This document shows, piece by piece, positions 38,224-52,700 of a stretch of 64,000 nt of DNA (the stretch's first letter is position 1; the number at the start of each line of letters is the position of its first letter). The stretch lies in assembly GCF_026212465.1 (NCBI RefSeq), contig NC_080049.1:13476349-13540348 (forward strand), in the 5' to 3' direction. The notes below the pieces were generated by a model. It was not told where the DNA came from and searched no databases. It worked only from the letters and a program-made list of their open reading frames with translations. This DNA comes from Amaranthus tricolor (lineage: Eukaryota > Streptophyta > Magnoliopsida > Caryophyllales > Amaranthaceae). Both the position numbers and the translations under genes were made by a program.

Positions 38224-41200
38224 GAAATAACTGTGTTGAAGTGGTTAGAATTGAAAATCATAGTCATATGCTAGAAATTACGTGTTAAGTTGCGATTTTA
38301 AGGGTTTTTTAACCGTTTTTGGCACTTTTGCGCATAATGTAGCTCAAACTTGGTTTGTTTTGCATGAAACATGGCACACAACACTATTTGGAATATATTA
38401 TTGTGTTGAAGTGGATAGAATTGAAAATCATAGTCATATGCTAGAAATTACGTGTTAAGTTCCGATTTTATGTGTTTTTAAGCGTTTTTGGCACTTTCGC
38501 GCTTAAAATAGCTAAAACTTGTTTCGTTTTGCGCGAAACTTGCCATACAACACTATTTCGTCTATATTATTGCATTGAAGTGGTTAGAATTGAAAATCAT
38601 AGTCATATGCTAGAAATTAAGTGTTAAGTTGCGATTTTAAGGGTTTTTAACCGTTTTTGGCTTTATTGCGCATAAAGTAGCTCAAACTTTGTTTGTTTTG
38701 TGCAAAACTTGCCACATAACAAAATTTCGTCTATATTATTGCGTTGAAGTGGTTAGAATTGAAAATTATAGTCATATGATAGAAATTACGTGTTAAGTTG
38801 CGATTTTATGGGTTTTTAATCGTTTTTTCGCACTTTTGCGCATAAAGTAGATCAAACTTTGTTTCTTTTGCTCCAAACTTCGCACACAACACTATTTGGA
38901 ATAATATATTGCGGTGAAGTGGTTAGAATTGAAAATCATAGTCTTATGCTAGAAATTACGTGTTAAGTTCTGATTTTATGTATTTTTAAGCTTTTTTGGT
39001 ACTTTTGCGCTTAAAATAGCTCAAACTTGTTTCGTTTTGCACGAAACTTGCCACACAACACTATTTCGTGTATATTATTGCGTTGAAGTGGTTAGAATTG
39101 AAAATCATAGTCATATGCTAGAAATTAAGTGTTAAGTTGCGATTTTAAGGGTTTTTAACCGTTTTTGGCTTTTTTGCGCATAAAATAGCTCAAACTTTGT
39201 TTGTTTTGTGCAAAACTTGCCACATAACAAAATTTCGTCTATATTATTGCGTTGAAGTGGTTAGAATTGAAAATTATAGTCATATGATAGAAATTACGTG
39301 TTAAGTTGCGATTTTAAGGGTTTTTAATCGTTTCTCGCACTTTTGCGAATAAAGTAGATCAAACTTGATTTCTTTTGCTCGAAACTTCGCACACAACACT
39401 ATTTGGAATAATATATTGCGTTGAAGTGGTTAGAATTGAAAATCATAGTCTTATGCTAGAAATTACGTGTTAAGTTTCGATTTTATGTGTTTTTAAGCTT
39501 TTTTGGCACTTTTGCGCTTAAAATAGCTCAAACTTGTTTCGTTTTGCACGAAACTTGCCACACAACACTATTTCGTGTATATTATTGCGTTGAAGTGGTT
39601 AGAATTGAAAATCATAGTCATATGCTAGAAATTAAGTGTTAAGTTGCGATTTTAAGGGTTTTTAACCGTTTTTGGCTTTTTTGCGCATAAAGTAGCTCAA
39701 ACTTTGTTTGTTTTGTGCAAAACTTGCCACATAACAAAATTTCGTCTATATTATTGCGTTGAAGTGGTTAGAATTGAAAATTATAGTCATATGCTAGAAA
39801 TTACGTGCTAAGTTGCGATTTTAAGGGTTTTTCATCGTTTTTCGCACTTTTGCGCATAAAGTAGATCTAACTTGGTTTCTTTTGCTCGAAACTTCGCACA
39901 CAACACTATTTGGAATAATATATTGCGTTGAAGTGGTTAGAATTGAAAATTATAGTCATATGCTAGAAATTACGTGTTAAGTTGCGATTTTATGGGTTTT
40001 TAACCGTTTTTGGCACTTTTGCGCATAATGTAGCTCAAACTTGGTTTGCTTAGCACGAAACTTGGCACTGAACATTATTTGGTATATATTATTGTGTTGA
40101 AGTGGTTACAATTGAAAATCATAGTCATATGTTAGTAATTACGCTTTAAGTTCCGATTTTATGCGTTTTGAAGCGTTTTTGACACTTTCGCGCTTAAAGT
40201 AGCTCAAACTTGTTTTGTTTTGCGCGAAACTTAACACACGAAACTATTTCGTCTATATTATTGCGTTGAAGTGGTTAGAATTGAAAATTATAGTTATATG
40301 TTAGAAATTACGTGTTAAGTTGCGATTTTAAGGGTTTTTAACCGTTTTTGGCACTTTTGCGCATAATGTAGCTCAAACTTGGTTTGTTTTGCATGAAACA
40401 TGGCACACAACACTATTTGGAATATATTATTGTGTTGAAGTGGATAGAATTGAAAATCATAGTCATATGATAGAAATTACGTGTTAAGTTCCGATTTTAT
40501 GTGTTTTTAAGCGTTTTTGGCACTTTCGCGCTTAAAATAGCTCAAACTTGTTTCGTTTTGCGCAAAACTTGCCACACAACACTATTTCGTCTATATTATT
40601 GCGTTGAAGTGGTTAGAATTGAAAATCATAGTCATATGCTAGAAATTAAGTGTTAAGTTGCGATTTTAAGGGTTTTTAACCGTTTTTGGCTTTTTTGCGC
40701 ATAAAGTAGCTCAAACTTTGTTTGTTTTGTGCAAAACTTGCCACATAACACTATTTCGTCTATATTATTGCGTTGAAGTGGTTAGAATTGAAAATTATAG
40801 TCATATGATAGAAATTACGTGTTAAGTTGCGATTTTAAGGGTTTTTAATCGTTTCTCGCACTTTTGCGAATAAAGTAGATCAAACTTGATTTCTTTTGCT
40901 TGAAACTTCGCACACAACACTATTTGGAATAATATATTGCGTTGAAGTGGTTAGAATTGAAAATCATAGTCTTATGCTAGAAATTACGTGTTAAATTTCG
41001 ATTTTATGTGTTTTTAAGCTTTTTTGGCACTTTTGCGCTTAAAATAGCTCAAACTTGTTTCGTTTTGCGCGAAACTTGCCACACAACACTTTTTCGTCTA
41101 TATTTATTGCGTTGAAGTGGTTAGAATTGAAAATCATAGTCATATGCTAGAAATTACGTGTTAAGTTGCGATTTTAAGGGTTTTTAACCGTTTTTGGCTA

Positions 41201-44200
41201 TTTTGCGCATAAAGTAGCTCAAACTTTGTTTGTTTTTTGCAAAACATGCCACATAACACTATTTCGTCTATATCATTGCGTTGAAGTGGTTAGAATTGAA
41301 AATTATAGTCATATGCTAGAAATTACGTGTTAAGTTGCGATTTTAAGGGTTTTTCATCGTTTTTCGCACTTTTGCGCATAAAGTAGATCTAACTTGGTTT
41401 CTTTTGCTCGAAACTTCGCACACAACACTATTTGGAATAATATATTGCGTTGAAGTGGTTAGAATTGAAAATTATAGTTATATGCTAGAAATTACGTGTT
41501 AAATTGCGATTTTATGCGTTTTTAAGCGTTTTTGGCACTTTCGCGCATAAAGTAGCTCAAACTTGATTTGTTTAGCACGAAACATGGCACTGAACATTAT
41601 TTGGTATAAATTATTGTGTTCAAGTGGTTACAATTGAAAATCATAGTCATATGTTAGTAATTACGCGTTAAGTTCTTATTTTATGCGTTTTTAAGCGTTT
41701 TTGGCACTTTCGCGCTTAAAGTAGCTCAAACTTGTTTTATTTTGCGCGAAACTTGCCACACAACACTATTTTGTCTATATTATTGCGTTCAAGTGGTTAG
41801 AATTGAAAATCATAGTCATATGCTAGAAATTACGTGTTAAGTTGCGATTTTATGGGTTTTTAACCGTTTTTGGCACTTTTGCGCATAATGTAGCTCAAAC
41901 TTGGTTTGCTTAGCACGAAACTTGGCACTGAACATTATTTGGTATATATTATTGTGTTGAAGTGGTTACAATTGAAAATCATAGTCATATGTTAGTAATT
42001 ACACGTTAAGTTCCGATTTTATGCGTTTTGAAGCGTTTTTTGACACTTTCGCGCTTAAAGTAGCTCAAACTTGTTTTGTTTTGCGCGAAACTTAACACAC
42101 AAAACTATTTCGTCTATATTATTGCGTTGAAGTGGTTAGAATTGAAAATCATAGTCATATGCTAGAAATTACGTGTTAAGTTGCGATTTTAAGGGTTTTT
42201 AACCGTTTTTGGCACTTTTGCGCATAATGTAGCTCAAACTTGGTTTGTTTTGCATGAAACATGGCACACAACACTATTTGGAATATATTATTGTGTTGAA
42301 GTGGATAGAATTGAAAATCATAGTCATATGCTAGAAATTACGTGTTAAGTTCCGATTTTATGTGTTTTTAAGCGTTTTTGGCACTTTCGCGCTTAAAATA
42401 GCTCAAACTTGTTTCGTTTTGCGCGAAACTTGCCACACAACACTATTTCGTCTATATTATTGCGTTGAAGTGGTTAGAATTGGAATTCATAGTCATATGC
42501 TAGAAATTAAGTGTTAAGTTGCGATGTTAAGGGTTTTTAACCGTTTTTGGCTTTTTTGCGCATAGAGTAGCTCAAACTTTGTTTGTTTTGTGCAAAACTT
42601 GCCACATAACAAAATTTTGTCTATATTATTGCGTTGAAGTGGTTAGAATTGAAAATTATAGTCATATGATAGAAATTACGTGTTAAGTTGCGATTTTAAG
42701 GGTTTTTTAATCGTTTTTTGCACTTTTGCGCATAAAGTAGATCAAACTTGGTTTCTTTTGCTCCAAACTTCGCACACAACACTATTTGGAATAATATATT
42801 GCGTTGAAGTGGTTAGAATTGAAAATCATAGTCTTATGCTAGAAATTACGTGTTAAGTTTCGATTTTATGTGTCTTTAAGCTTTTTTGGCACTTTTACGC
42901 TTAAAATAGCTCAAACTTGTTTCGTTTTGCGCGAAACTTGCCACCGAACACTATTTCGTCTATATTATTGCGTTGAAGTGGTTAGAATTGAAAATCATAG
43001 TCATATGCTAGAAATTACGTGTTAAGTTGCGATTTTAAGGGTTTTTAACCGTTTTTGGCTTTTTTGCGCATAAAGTAGCTCAAACTTTGTTTGTTTTGTG
43101 CAAAACTTGCCACATAACAAAATTTCGTCTATATTATTGCGTTGAAGTGGTTAGAATTGAAAGTTATAGTCATATGCTAGAAATTACGTGTTAAGTTGCG
43201 ATTTTAAGGGTTTTTAACCGTTTTTGGCACTTTTGCGCATAATGTAGCTCAAACTTGGTTTGTTTTGCATGAAACATGGCACACAACACTATTTGGAATA
43301 TATTATTGTGTTGAAGTGGATAGAATTTAAAATCATAGTCATATGCTAGAAATTACGTGTTAAGTTCCGATTTTATGTCTTTTTAAGCGTTTTTGGCACT
43401 TTCGCGCTTAAAATAGCTCAAACTTGTTTCGTTTTGCGCAAAACTTGCCACACAACACTATTTCGTCTATATTATTGCGTTGAAGTGGTTAGAATTGAAA
43501 ATCATAGTCATATGCTAGAAATTAAGTGTTAAGTTTCGATTTTAAGGGTTTTTAACCGTTTTTGGCTTTTTTGCGCATAAAGTAGCTCAAACTTTGTTTG
43601 TTTTGTGCAAAACTTGCCACATAACAAAATTTCGTCTATATTATTGCGTTGAAGTGGTTAGAATTGAAAATTATAGTCATATGCTAGAAATTACGTCTTA
43701 AGTTGCGATTTTAAGGGTTTTTTAATCGTTTTTCGCACTTTTGCGCATAAAGTAGATCAAACTTGATTTCTTTTGCTCGAAACTTCGCACACAACACTAT
43801 TTGGAATAATATATTGCGTTGAAGTGGTTAGAATTGAAAATCATATTCTTATGCTAGAAATTACGTGTTAAGTTCTGATTTTATCTGTTTTTAAGCTTTT
43901 TTGGCACTTTTGCGCTTAAAATAGCTCAAACTTGTTTCGTTTTGCGCGAAACTTGCCACACAACACTATTTCGTCTATATTATTGCGTTGAAGTGGTTAG
44001 AATTGAAAATCATAGTCATATGCTAGAAATTAAGTGTTAAGTTGCGATTTTAAGGGTTTTTAACCGTTTTTGGCTTTTTTTGCGCATTAAGTAGCTCAAA
44101 CTTTGTTTGTTTTGTGCAAAACTTGCCACATAACACTATTTCGTCTATATTATTGCGTTGAAGTGGTTAGAATTGAAAATTATAGTCATATGATAGAAAT

Positions 44201-45270
44201 TACGTGTTAAGTTGCGATTTTAAGGGTTTTTAATCGTTTCTCACACTTTTGCGAATAAAGTAGATCAAACTTGATTTCTTTTGCTCGAAACTTCGCACAC
44301 AACACTATTTGGAATAATATATTGTGTTGAAGTGGTTAGAATTTAAAATCATAGTCTTATGCTAGAAATTACGTGTTAAGTTTCGATTTTATGTGTTTTT
44401 AAGCTTTTTTTGGCACTTTTGCGCTTAAAATAGCTCAAACTTGTTTCGTTTTGCGCGAAACTTGCCACACAACACTTTTTCGTCTATATTTATTGCGTTG
44501 AAGTGGTTAGAATTGAAAATCATAGTCATATGCTAGAAATTACGTGTTAAGTTGCGATTTTAAGGGTTTTTAACCGTTTTTGGCTATTTTGCGCATAAAG
44601 TAGCTCAAACTTTGTTTGTTTTTTGCAAAACTTGCCACATAACACTATTTCGTCTATATTATTGCGTTGAAGTGGTTAGAATTGAAAATTATAGTCATAT
44701 GCTAGAAATTACGTGTTAAGTTGCGATTTTAAGGGTTTTTCATCGTTTTTCGCACTTTTGCGCATAAAGTAGATCTAACTTGGTTTCTTTTGCTCGAAAC
44801 TTCGCACACAACACTATTTGGAATAATATATTGCGTTGAAGTGGTAAGAATTGAAAATTATAGTCATATGCTAGAAATTACGTGTTAAATTGCGATTTTA
44901 TGCGTTTTTAAGCGTTTTTGACACTTGTGCGCATAAAGTAGCTCAAACTTGGTTTGTTTAGCACGAAACATGGCACTGAACATTATTTGGTATAAATTAT
45001 TGTGTTCAAGTGGTTACAATTGAAAATCATAGTCATATGTTAGTAATTACGCGTTAAGTTCTTATTTTATGCGTTTTTAAGCGTTTTTGGCACTTTCGCG
45101 CTTAAAGTAGCTCAAACTTGTTTTATTTTGCGCGAAACTTGCCACACAACACTATTTTGTCTATATTATTGCGTTCAAGTGGTTAGAATTGAAAATCATA
45201 GTCATATGCTAGAAATTACGTGTTAAGTTGCGATTTTATGGGTTTTTAACCGTTTTTGGCACTTTTGCGC

Positions 45271-45310
45271 ATAATGTAGCTCAAACTTTGTTTGTTTTTT
45301 GCAAAACTTG
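45271..45310 (-). repeat. M3/M7 hybrid monomer (first of 6)
   Basis: The word ATAATGTAGCTCAAAC, typical of M3 and M11, runs directly into TTTGTTTGTTTTTTGC, typical of M7. The junction occurs at 45271, 47471, 48654, 50345, 52036 and 54746. In the 11-mers and the left block the two halves are never joined. It is a recombinant monomer that was then copied with the surrounding unit. Confidence 0.82.
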
Positions 45311-46074
45311 CCACATAACAAAATTTCGTCTATATTATTGCGTTGAAGTGGTTAGAATTGAAAATTATAGTCATATGCTAGAAATTACGTGTTAAGTTGC
45401 GATTTTAAGGGTTTTTAATCGTTTTTCGCATTTTTGCGCATAAAGTAGATTAAACTTGGTTTCTTTTGCTCGAAACTTCGCACACAACACTATTTGGAAT
45501 AATATATTGCATTGAAGTGGTTAGATGTGAAAATCATAGTGTTATGCTAGAAATTACGTGTTAAGTTCTGATTTTATGTGTTTTTAAGCTTTTTTGGCAC
45601 TTTTGCGCTTAAAATAGCTCAAACTTGTTTCGTTTTCCACGAAACTTGCCACACAACACTATTTCGTCTATATTATTGCGTTGAAGTGGTTAGAATTGAA
45701 AATCATAGTCATATGCTAGAAATTAAGTGTTAAGTTGCGATTTTAAGGGTTTTTTAACCGTTTTTGGCTTTTTTGCGCATAAAGTAGCTCAAACTTTGTT
45801 TGTTTTGTGCAAAACTTGCCACATAACAAAATTTTGTCTATATTATTGCGTTGAAGTGGTTAGAATTGAAAATTATAGTCATATGCTAGAAATTACGTCT
45901 TAAGTTGCGATTTTAAAGGTTTTTTAATCGTTTTTCGCACTTTTGCGCATAAAGTAGATCAAACTTGATTTCTTTTGCTCGAAACTTCGCACACAACACT
46001 ATTTGGAATAATATATTGCGTTGAAGTGGTTAGAATTGAAAATCATAGTCTTATGCTAGAAATTACGTGTTAAG

Positions 46075-48230
46075 TTCTGATTTTATCTGTTTTTAAGCTT
46101 TTTTGGCACTTTTGCGCTTAAAATAGCTCAAACTTGTTTCGTTTTGCACGAAACTTGCCACACAACACTATTTCGTCTATATTATTGCGTTGAAGTGGTT
46201 AGAATTGAAAATCATAGTCATATGCTAGAAATTAAGTGTTAAGTTGCGATTTTAAGGGTTTTTAACCGTTTTTGGCTTTTTTGCGCATAAAGTAGCTCAA
46301 ACTTTGTTTGTTTTGTGCAAAACTTGCCACATAACACTATTTCGTCTTTATTATTGCGTTGAAGTGGTTAGAATTGAAAATTATAGTCATATGATAGAAA
46401 TTACGTGTTAAGTTGCGATTTTAAGGGTTTTTAATCATTTCTCGCACTTTTGCGAATAAAGTAGATCAAACTTGATTTCTTTTGCTCGAAACTTCGCACA
46501 CAACACTATTTGGAATAATATATTGTGTTGAAGTGGTTAGAATTTAAAATCATAGTCTTATGCTAGAAATTACGTGTTAAGTTTCGATTTTATGTGTTTT
46601 TAAGCTTTTTTGGCACTTTTGCGCTTAAAATAGCTCAAACTTGTTTCGTTTTGCGCGAAACTTGCCACACAACACTTTTTCGTCTATATTTATTGCGTTG
46701 AAGTGGTTAGAATTGAAAATCATAGTCATATGCTAGAAATTACGGGTTAAGTTGCGATTTTAAGGGTTTTTAACCGTTTTTGGCTATTTTGCGCATAAAG
46801 TAGCTCAAACTTTGTTTGTTTTTTGCAAAACTTGCCACATAACACTATTTCGTCTATATTATTGCGTTGAAGTGGTTAGAATTGAAAATTATAGTCATAT
46901 GCTAGAAATTACGTGTTAAGTTGCGATTTTAAGGGTTTTTCATCGTTTTTCGCACTTTTGCGCATAAAGTAGATCTAACTTGGTTTCTTTTGCTCGAAAC
47001 TTCGCACACAACACTATTTGGAATAATATATTGCGTTGAAGTGGTTAGAATTGAAAATTATAGTCATATGCTAGAAATTACGTGTTAAATTGCGATTTTA
47101 TGCGTTTTTAAGCGTTTTTGGCACTTTTGCGCATAAAGTAGCTCAAACTTGGTTTGTTTAGCACGAAACATGGCACTGAACATTATTTGGTATAAATTAT
47201 TGTGTTCAAGTGGTTACAATTGAAAATCATAGTCATATGTTAGTAATTACGCGTTAAGTTCCGATTTTATGCGTTTTTAAGCGTTTTTGGCACTTTCGCG
47301 CTTAAAGTAGCTCAAACTTGATTTGTTTTGCGCGAAACTTGCCACACAAAACTATTTCGTCTATATTATTGCGTTCAAGTGGTTAGAATTGAAAATCATA
47401 GTCATATGCTAGAAATTACGTGTTAAGTTGCGATTTTATGGGTTTTTAACCGTTTTTGGCACTTTTGCGCATAATGTAGCTCAAACTTTGTTTGTTTTTT
47501 GCAAAACTTGCCACATAACAAAATTTCGTCTATATTATTGCGTTGAAGTGGTTAGAATTGAAAATTCTAGTCATATGATAGAAATTACGTGTTAAGTTGC
47601 GATTTTAAGGGTTTTTAATAGTTTTTCGCACTTTTGCGCATAAAGTAGATCAAACTTTGTTTCTTTTGCTCGAAACTTCGCACACAACACTATTTGGAAT
47701 AATATAATGCGTTGAAGTGGTTAGAATTGAAAATCATAGTCTTATGCTAGAAATTATGTGTTAAGTTTCGATTTTATGTGTTTTTAAGCTTTTTGGGCAC
47801 TTTTGCGCTTAAAATAGCTCAAACTTGTTTCGTTTTCCGCGAAACTTGCCACCCAACACTATTTCGTCTATATTATTGCGTTGAAGTGGTTAGAATTGAA
47901 AATCATAGTCATATGCTAGAAATAACGTGTTAAGTTGCGATTTTAAAGGTTTTTAACCGTTTTTGGCTTTTTTGCGCATAAAGTAGCTCAAACTTTGTTT
48001 GTTTTGTGCAAAACTTGCCACATAACAAAATTTCGTCTATATTATTGCGTTGAAGTGGTTAGAATTGAAAATTATAGTCATATGCTAGAAATTACGTGTT
48101 AAGTTGCGATTTTAAGGGTTTTTCATCGTTTTTCGCACTTTTGCGCATAAAGTAGATCTAACTTGGTTTCTTTTGCTCGAAACTTCGCACACAACACTAT
48201 TTGGAATAATATATTGCGTTGAAGTGGTAA
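46075..48230 (-). repeat. Long-range duplicated segment, proximal copy
   Basis: Shares a run of rare variants with 53348-55400 at a constant offset of about 7275 bp (43 monomers): AAAATTCTAGTC (47566 and 54841) and CGTTTTCCGCGAAAC (about 47835 and 55110), followed in both by CCACCCAACAC. Ends of the shared segment are approximate. Confidence 0.78.
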
Positions 48231-48302
48231 GAATTGAAAATTATAGTCATATGCTAGAAATTACGTGTTAAATTGCGATTTTATGCGTTTTTAAGCGTTT
48301 TT

Positions 48303-51300
48303 GACACTTGTGCGCATAAAGTAGCTCAAACTTGGTTTGTTTAGCACGAAACATGGCACTGAACATTATTTGGTATAAATTATTGTGTTCAAGTGGTTAC
48401 AATTGAAAATCATAGTCATATGTTAGTAATTACGCGTTAAGTTCTTATTTTATGCGTTTTTAAGCGTTTTTGGCACTTTCGCGCTTAAAGTAGCTCAAAC
48501 TTGTTTTATTTTGCGCGAAACTTGCCACACAACACTATTTTGTCTATATTATTGCGTTCAAGTGGTTAGAATTGAAAATCATAGTCATATGCTAGAAATT
48601 ACGTGTTAAGTTGCGATTTTACGGGTTTTTAACCGTTTTTGGCACTTTTGCGCATAATGTAGCTCAAACTTTGTTTGTTTTTTGCAAAACTTGCCACATA
48701 ACAAAATTTCGTCTATATTATTGCGTTGAAGTGGTTAGAATTGAAAATTATAGTCATATGCTAGAAATTACGTGTTAAGTTGCGATTTTAAGGGTTTTTA
48801 ATCGTTTTTCGCATTTTTGCGCATAAAGTAGATTAAACTTGGTTTCTTTTGCTCGAAACTTCGCACACAACACTATTTGGAATAATATATTGCATTGAAG
48901 TGGTTAGATGTGAAAATCATAGTGTTATGCTAGAAATTACGTGTTAAGTTCTGATTTTATGTGTTTTTAAGCTTTTTTGGCACTTTTGCGCTTAAAATAG
49001 CTCAAACTTGTTTCGTTTTCCACGAAACTTGCCACACAACACTATTTCGTCTATATTATTGCGTTGAAGTGGTTAGAATTGAAAATCATAGTCATATGCT
49101 AGAAATTAAGTGTTAAGTTGCGATTTTAAGGGTTTTTAACCGTTTTTGGCTTTTTTGCGCATAAAGTAGCTCAAACTTTGTTTGTTTTGTGCAAAACTTG
49201 CCACATAACAAAATTTCGTCTATATTATTGCGTTGAAGTGGTTAGAATTGAAAATTATAGTCATATGCTAGAAATTACGTCTTAAGTTGCGATTTTAAAG
49301 GTTTTTTAATCGTTTTTCGCACTTTTGCGCATAAAGTAGATCAAACTTGATTTCTTTTGCTCGAAACTTCGCACACAACACTATTTGGAATAATATATTG
49401 TGTTGAAGTGGTTAGAATTTAAAATCATAGTCTTATGCTAGAAATTACGTGTTAAGTTTCGATTTTATGTGTTTTTAAGCTTTTTTGGCACTTTTGCGCT
49501 TAAAATAGCTCAAACTTGTTTCGTTTTGCGCGAAACTTGCCACACAACACTATTTCGTCTATATTATTGCGTTGAAGTGGTTAGAATTGAAAATCATAGT
49601 CATATGCTAGAAATTACGTGTTAAGTTGCGATTTTAAAGGTTTTTAACCGTTTTTGGCTTTTTTGCGCATAAAGTAGCTCAAACTTTGTTTGTTTTGTGC
49701 AAAACTTGCCACATAACAAAATTTCGTCTATATTATTCCGTTGAAGTGGTTAGAATTGAAAATTATAGTCATATGCTAGAAATTACGTGTTAAGTTGCGA
49801 TTTTAAGGGTTTTTCATCGTTTTTCGCACTTTTGCGCATAAAGTAGATCTAACTTGGTTTCTTTTGCTCGAAACTTCGCACACAACACTATTTGGAATAA
49901 TATATTGCGTTGAAGTGGTAAGAATTGAAAATTATAGTCATATGCTAGAAATTACGTGTTAAATTGCGATTTTATGCGTTTTTAAGCGTTTTTGACACTT
50001 GTGCGCATAAAGTAGCTCAAACTTGGTTTGTTTAGCACGAAACATGGCACTGAACATTATTTGGTATAAATTATTGTGTTCAAGTGGTTACAATTGAAAA
50101 TCATAGTCATATGTTAGTAATTACGCGTTAAGTTCTTATTTTATGCGTTTTTAAGCGTCTTTGGCACTTTCGCGCTTAAAGTAGCTCAAACTTGTTTTAT
50201 TTTGCGCGAAACTTGCCACACAACACTATTTTGTCTATATTATTGCGTTCAAGTGGTTAGAATTGAAAATCATAGTCATATGCTAGAAATTACGTGTTAA
50301 GTTGCGATTTTATGGGTTTTTAACCGTTTTTGGCACTTTTGCGCATAATGTAGCTCAAACTTTGTTTGTTTTTTGCAAAACTTGCCACATAACAAAATTT
50401 CGTCTATATTATTGCGTTGAAGTGGTTAGAATTGAAAATTATAGTCATATGCTAGAAATTACGTGTTAAGTTGCGATTTTAAGGGTTTTTAATCGTTTTT
50501 CGCATTTTTGCGCATAAAGTAGATTAAACTTGGTTTCTTTTGCTCGAAACTTCGCACACAACACTATTTGGAATAATATATTGCATTGAAGTGGTTAGAT
50601 GTGAAAATCATAGTGTTATGCTAGAAATTACGTGTTAAGTTCTGATTTTATGTGTTTTTAAGCTTTTTTGGCACTTTTGCGCTTAAAATAGCTCAAACTT
50701 GTTTCGTTTTCCACGAAACTTGCCACACAACACTATTTCGTCTATATTATTGCGTTGAAGTGGTTAGAATTGAAAATCATAGTCATATGCTAGAAATTAA
50801 GTGTTAAGTTGCGATTTTAAGGGTTTTTAACCGTTTTTGGCTTTTTTGCGCATAAAGTAGCTCAAACTTTGTTTGTTTTGTGCAAAACTTGCCACATAAC
50901 AAAATTTCGTCTATATTATTGCGTTGAAGTGGTTAGAATTGAAAATTATAGTCATATGCTAGAAATTACGTCTTAAGTTGCGATTTTAAAGGTTTTTTAA
51001 TCGTTTTTCGCACTTTTGCGCATAAAGTAGATCAAACTTGATTTCTTTTGCTCGAAACTTCGCACACAACACTATTTGGAATAATATATTGTGTTGAAGT
51101 GGTTAGAATTTAAAATCATAGTCTTATGCTAGAAATTACGTGTTAAGTTTCGATTTTATGTGTTTTTAAGCTTTTTTGGCACTTTTGCGCTTAAAATAGC
51201 TCAAACTTGTTTCGTTTTGCGCGAAACTTGCCACACAACACTATTTCGTCTATATTATTGCGTTGAAGTGGTTAGAATTGAAAATCATAGTCATATGCTA

Positions 51301-52700
51301 GAAATTACGTGTTAAGTTGCGATTTTAAAGGTTTTTAACCGTTTTTGGCTTTTTTGCGCATAAAGTAGCTCAAACTTTGTTTGTTTTGTGCAAAACTTGC
51401 CACATAACAAAATTTCGTCTATATTATTCCGTTGAAGTGGTTAGAATTGAAAATTATAGTCATATGCTAGAAATTACGTGTTAAGTTGCGATTTTAAGGG
51501 TTTTTCATCGTTTTTCGCACTTTTGCGCATAAAGTAGATCTAACTTGGTTTCTTTTGCTCGAAACTTCGCACACAACACTATTTGGAATAATATATTGCG
51601 TTGAAGTGGTAAGAATTGAAAATTATAGTCATATGCTAGAAATTACGTGTTAAATTGCGATTTTATGCGTTTTTAAGCGTTTTTGACACTTGTGCGCATA
51701 AAGTAGCTCAAACTTGGTTTGTTTAGCACGAAACATGGCACTGAACATTATTTGGTATAAATTATTGTGTTCAAGTGGTTACAATTGAAAATCATAGTCA
51801 TATGTTAGTAATTACGCGTTAAGTTCTTATTTTATGCGTTTTTAAGCGTCTTTGGCACTTTCGCGCTTAAAGTAGCTCAAACTTGTTTTATTTTGCGCGA
51901 AACTTGCCACACAACACTATTTTGTCTATATTATTGCGTTCAAGTGGTTAGAATTGAAAATCATAGTCATATGCTAGAAATTACGTGTTAAGTTGCGATT
52001 TTATGGGTTTTTAACCGTTTTTGGCACTTTTGCGCATAATGTAGCTCAAACTTTGTTTGTTTTTTGCAAAACTTGCCACATAACAAAATTTCGTCTATAT
52101 TATTGCGTTGAAGTGGTTAGAATTGAAAATTATAGTCATATGCTAGAAATTACGTGTTAAGTTGCGATTTTAAGGGTTTTTAATCGTTTTTTCGCATTTT
52201 TGCGCATAAAGTAGATTAAACTTGGTTTCTTTTGCTCGAAACTTCGCACACAACACTATTTGGAATAATATATTGCATTGAAGTGGTTAGATGTGAAAAT
52301 CATAGTGTTATGCTAGAAATTACGTGTTAAGTTCTGATTTTATGTGTTTTTAAGCTTTTTTGGCACTTTTGCGCTTAAAATAGCTCAAACTTGTTTCGTT
52401 TTCCACGAAACTTGCCACACAACACTATTTCGTCTATATTATTGCGTTGAAGTGGTTAGAATTGAAAATCATAGTCATATGCTAGAAATTAAGTGTTAAG
52501 TTGCGATTTTAAGGGTTTTTAACCGTTTTTGGCTTTTTTGCGCATAAAGTAGCTCAAACTTTGTTTGTTTTGTGCAAAACTTGCCACATAACAAAATTTC
52601 GTCTATATTATTGCGTTGAAGTGGTTAGAATTGAAAATTATAGTCATATGCTAGAAATTACGTCTTAAGTTGCGATTTTAAAGGTTTTTTAATCGTTTTT
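48303..52700 (-). repeat. 10-mer HOR domain (1691 bp)
   Basis: The word GACACTTGTGCGC in M5 lies at 48303, 49994 and 51685 (and 44920), and GATTAAACTTGG in M9 at 48831, 50522 and 52214 (and 45448). Spacings inside the domain are 1691-1692 bp, ten monomers; to the outlying copies they are 3383 bp, twenty monomers. The unit holds M6, M5, M4, the M3/M7 hybrid and two rounds of M9-M8-M1. It lacks M2, M10 and M11. The copies look almost identical, for example GCGTCTTTGGCAC is shared at 50156 and 51847 only. Confidence 0.9.

Larger units (their letters stand above)
38224..48302 (-). repeat. Irregular HOR mosaic
   Basis: Monomer order is not constant. It contains repeated M1-M9-M8 trimers (about 38.7-39.9 kb and 42.6-44.5 kb), M2 of full length at about 40229 and 42089 (GAAACTTAACACAC), one M11 monomer with GGATAGAATTTAAAATC at 43318 that otherwise belongs to the 6-mers beyond 55 kb, and the first M3/M7 hybrid at 45271. 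Beyond 42.1 kb I found no M2. The stretch reads as older HORs broken up by unequal exchange. Finer units could not be set reliably by eye. Confidence 0.8.
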
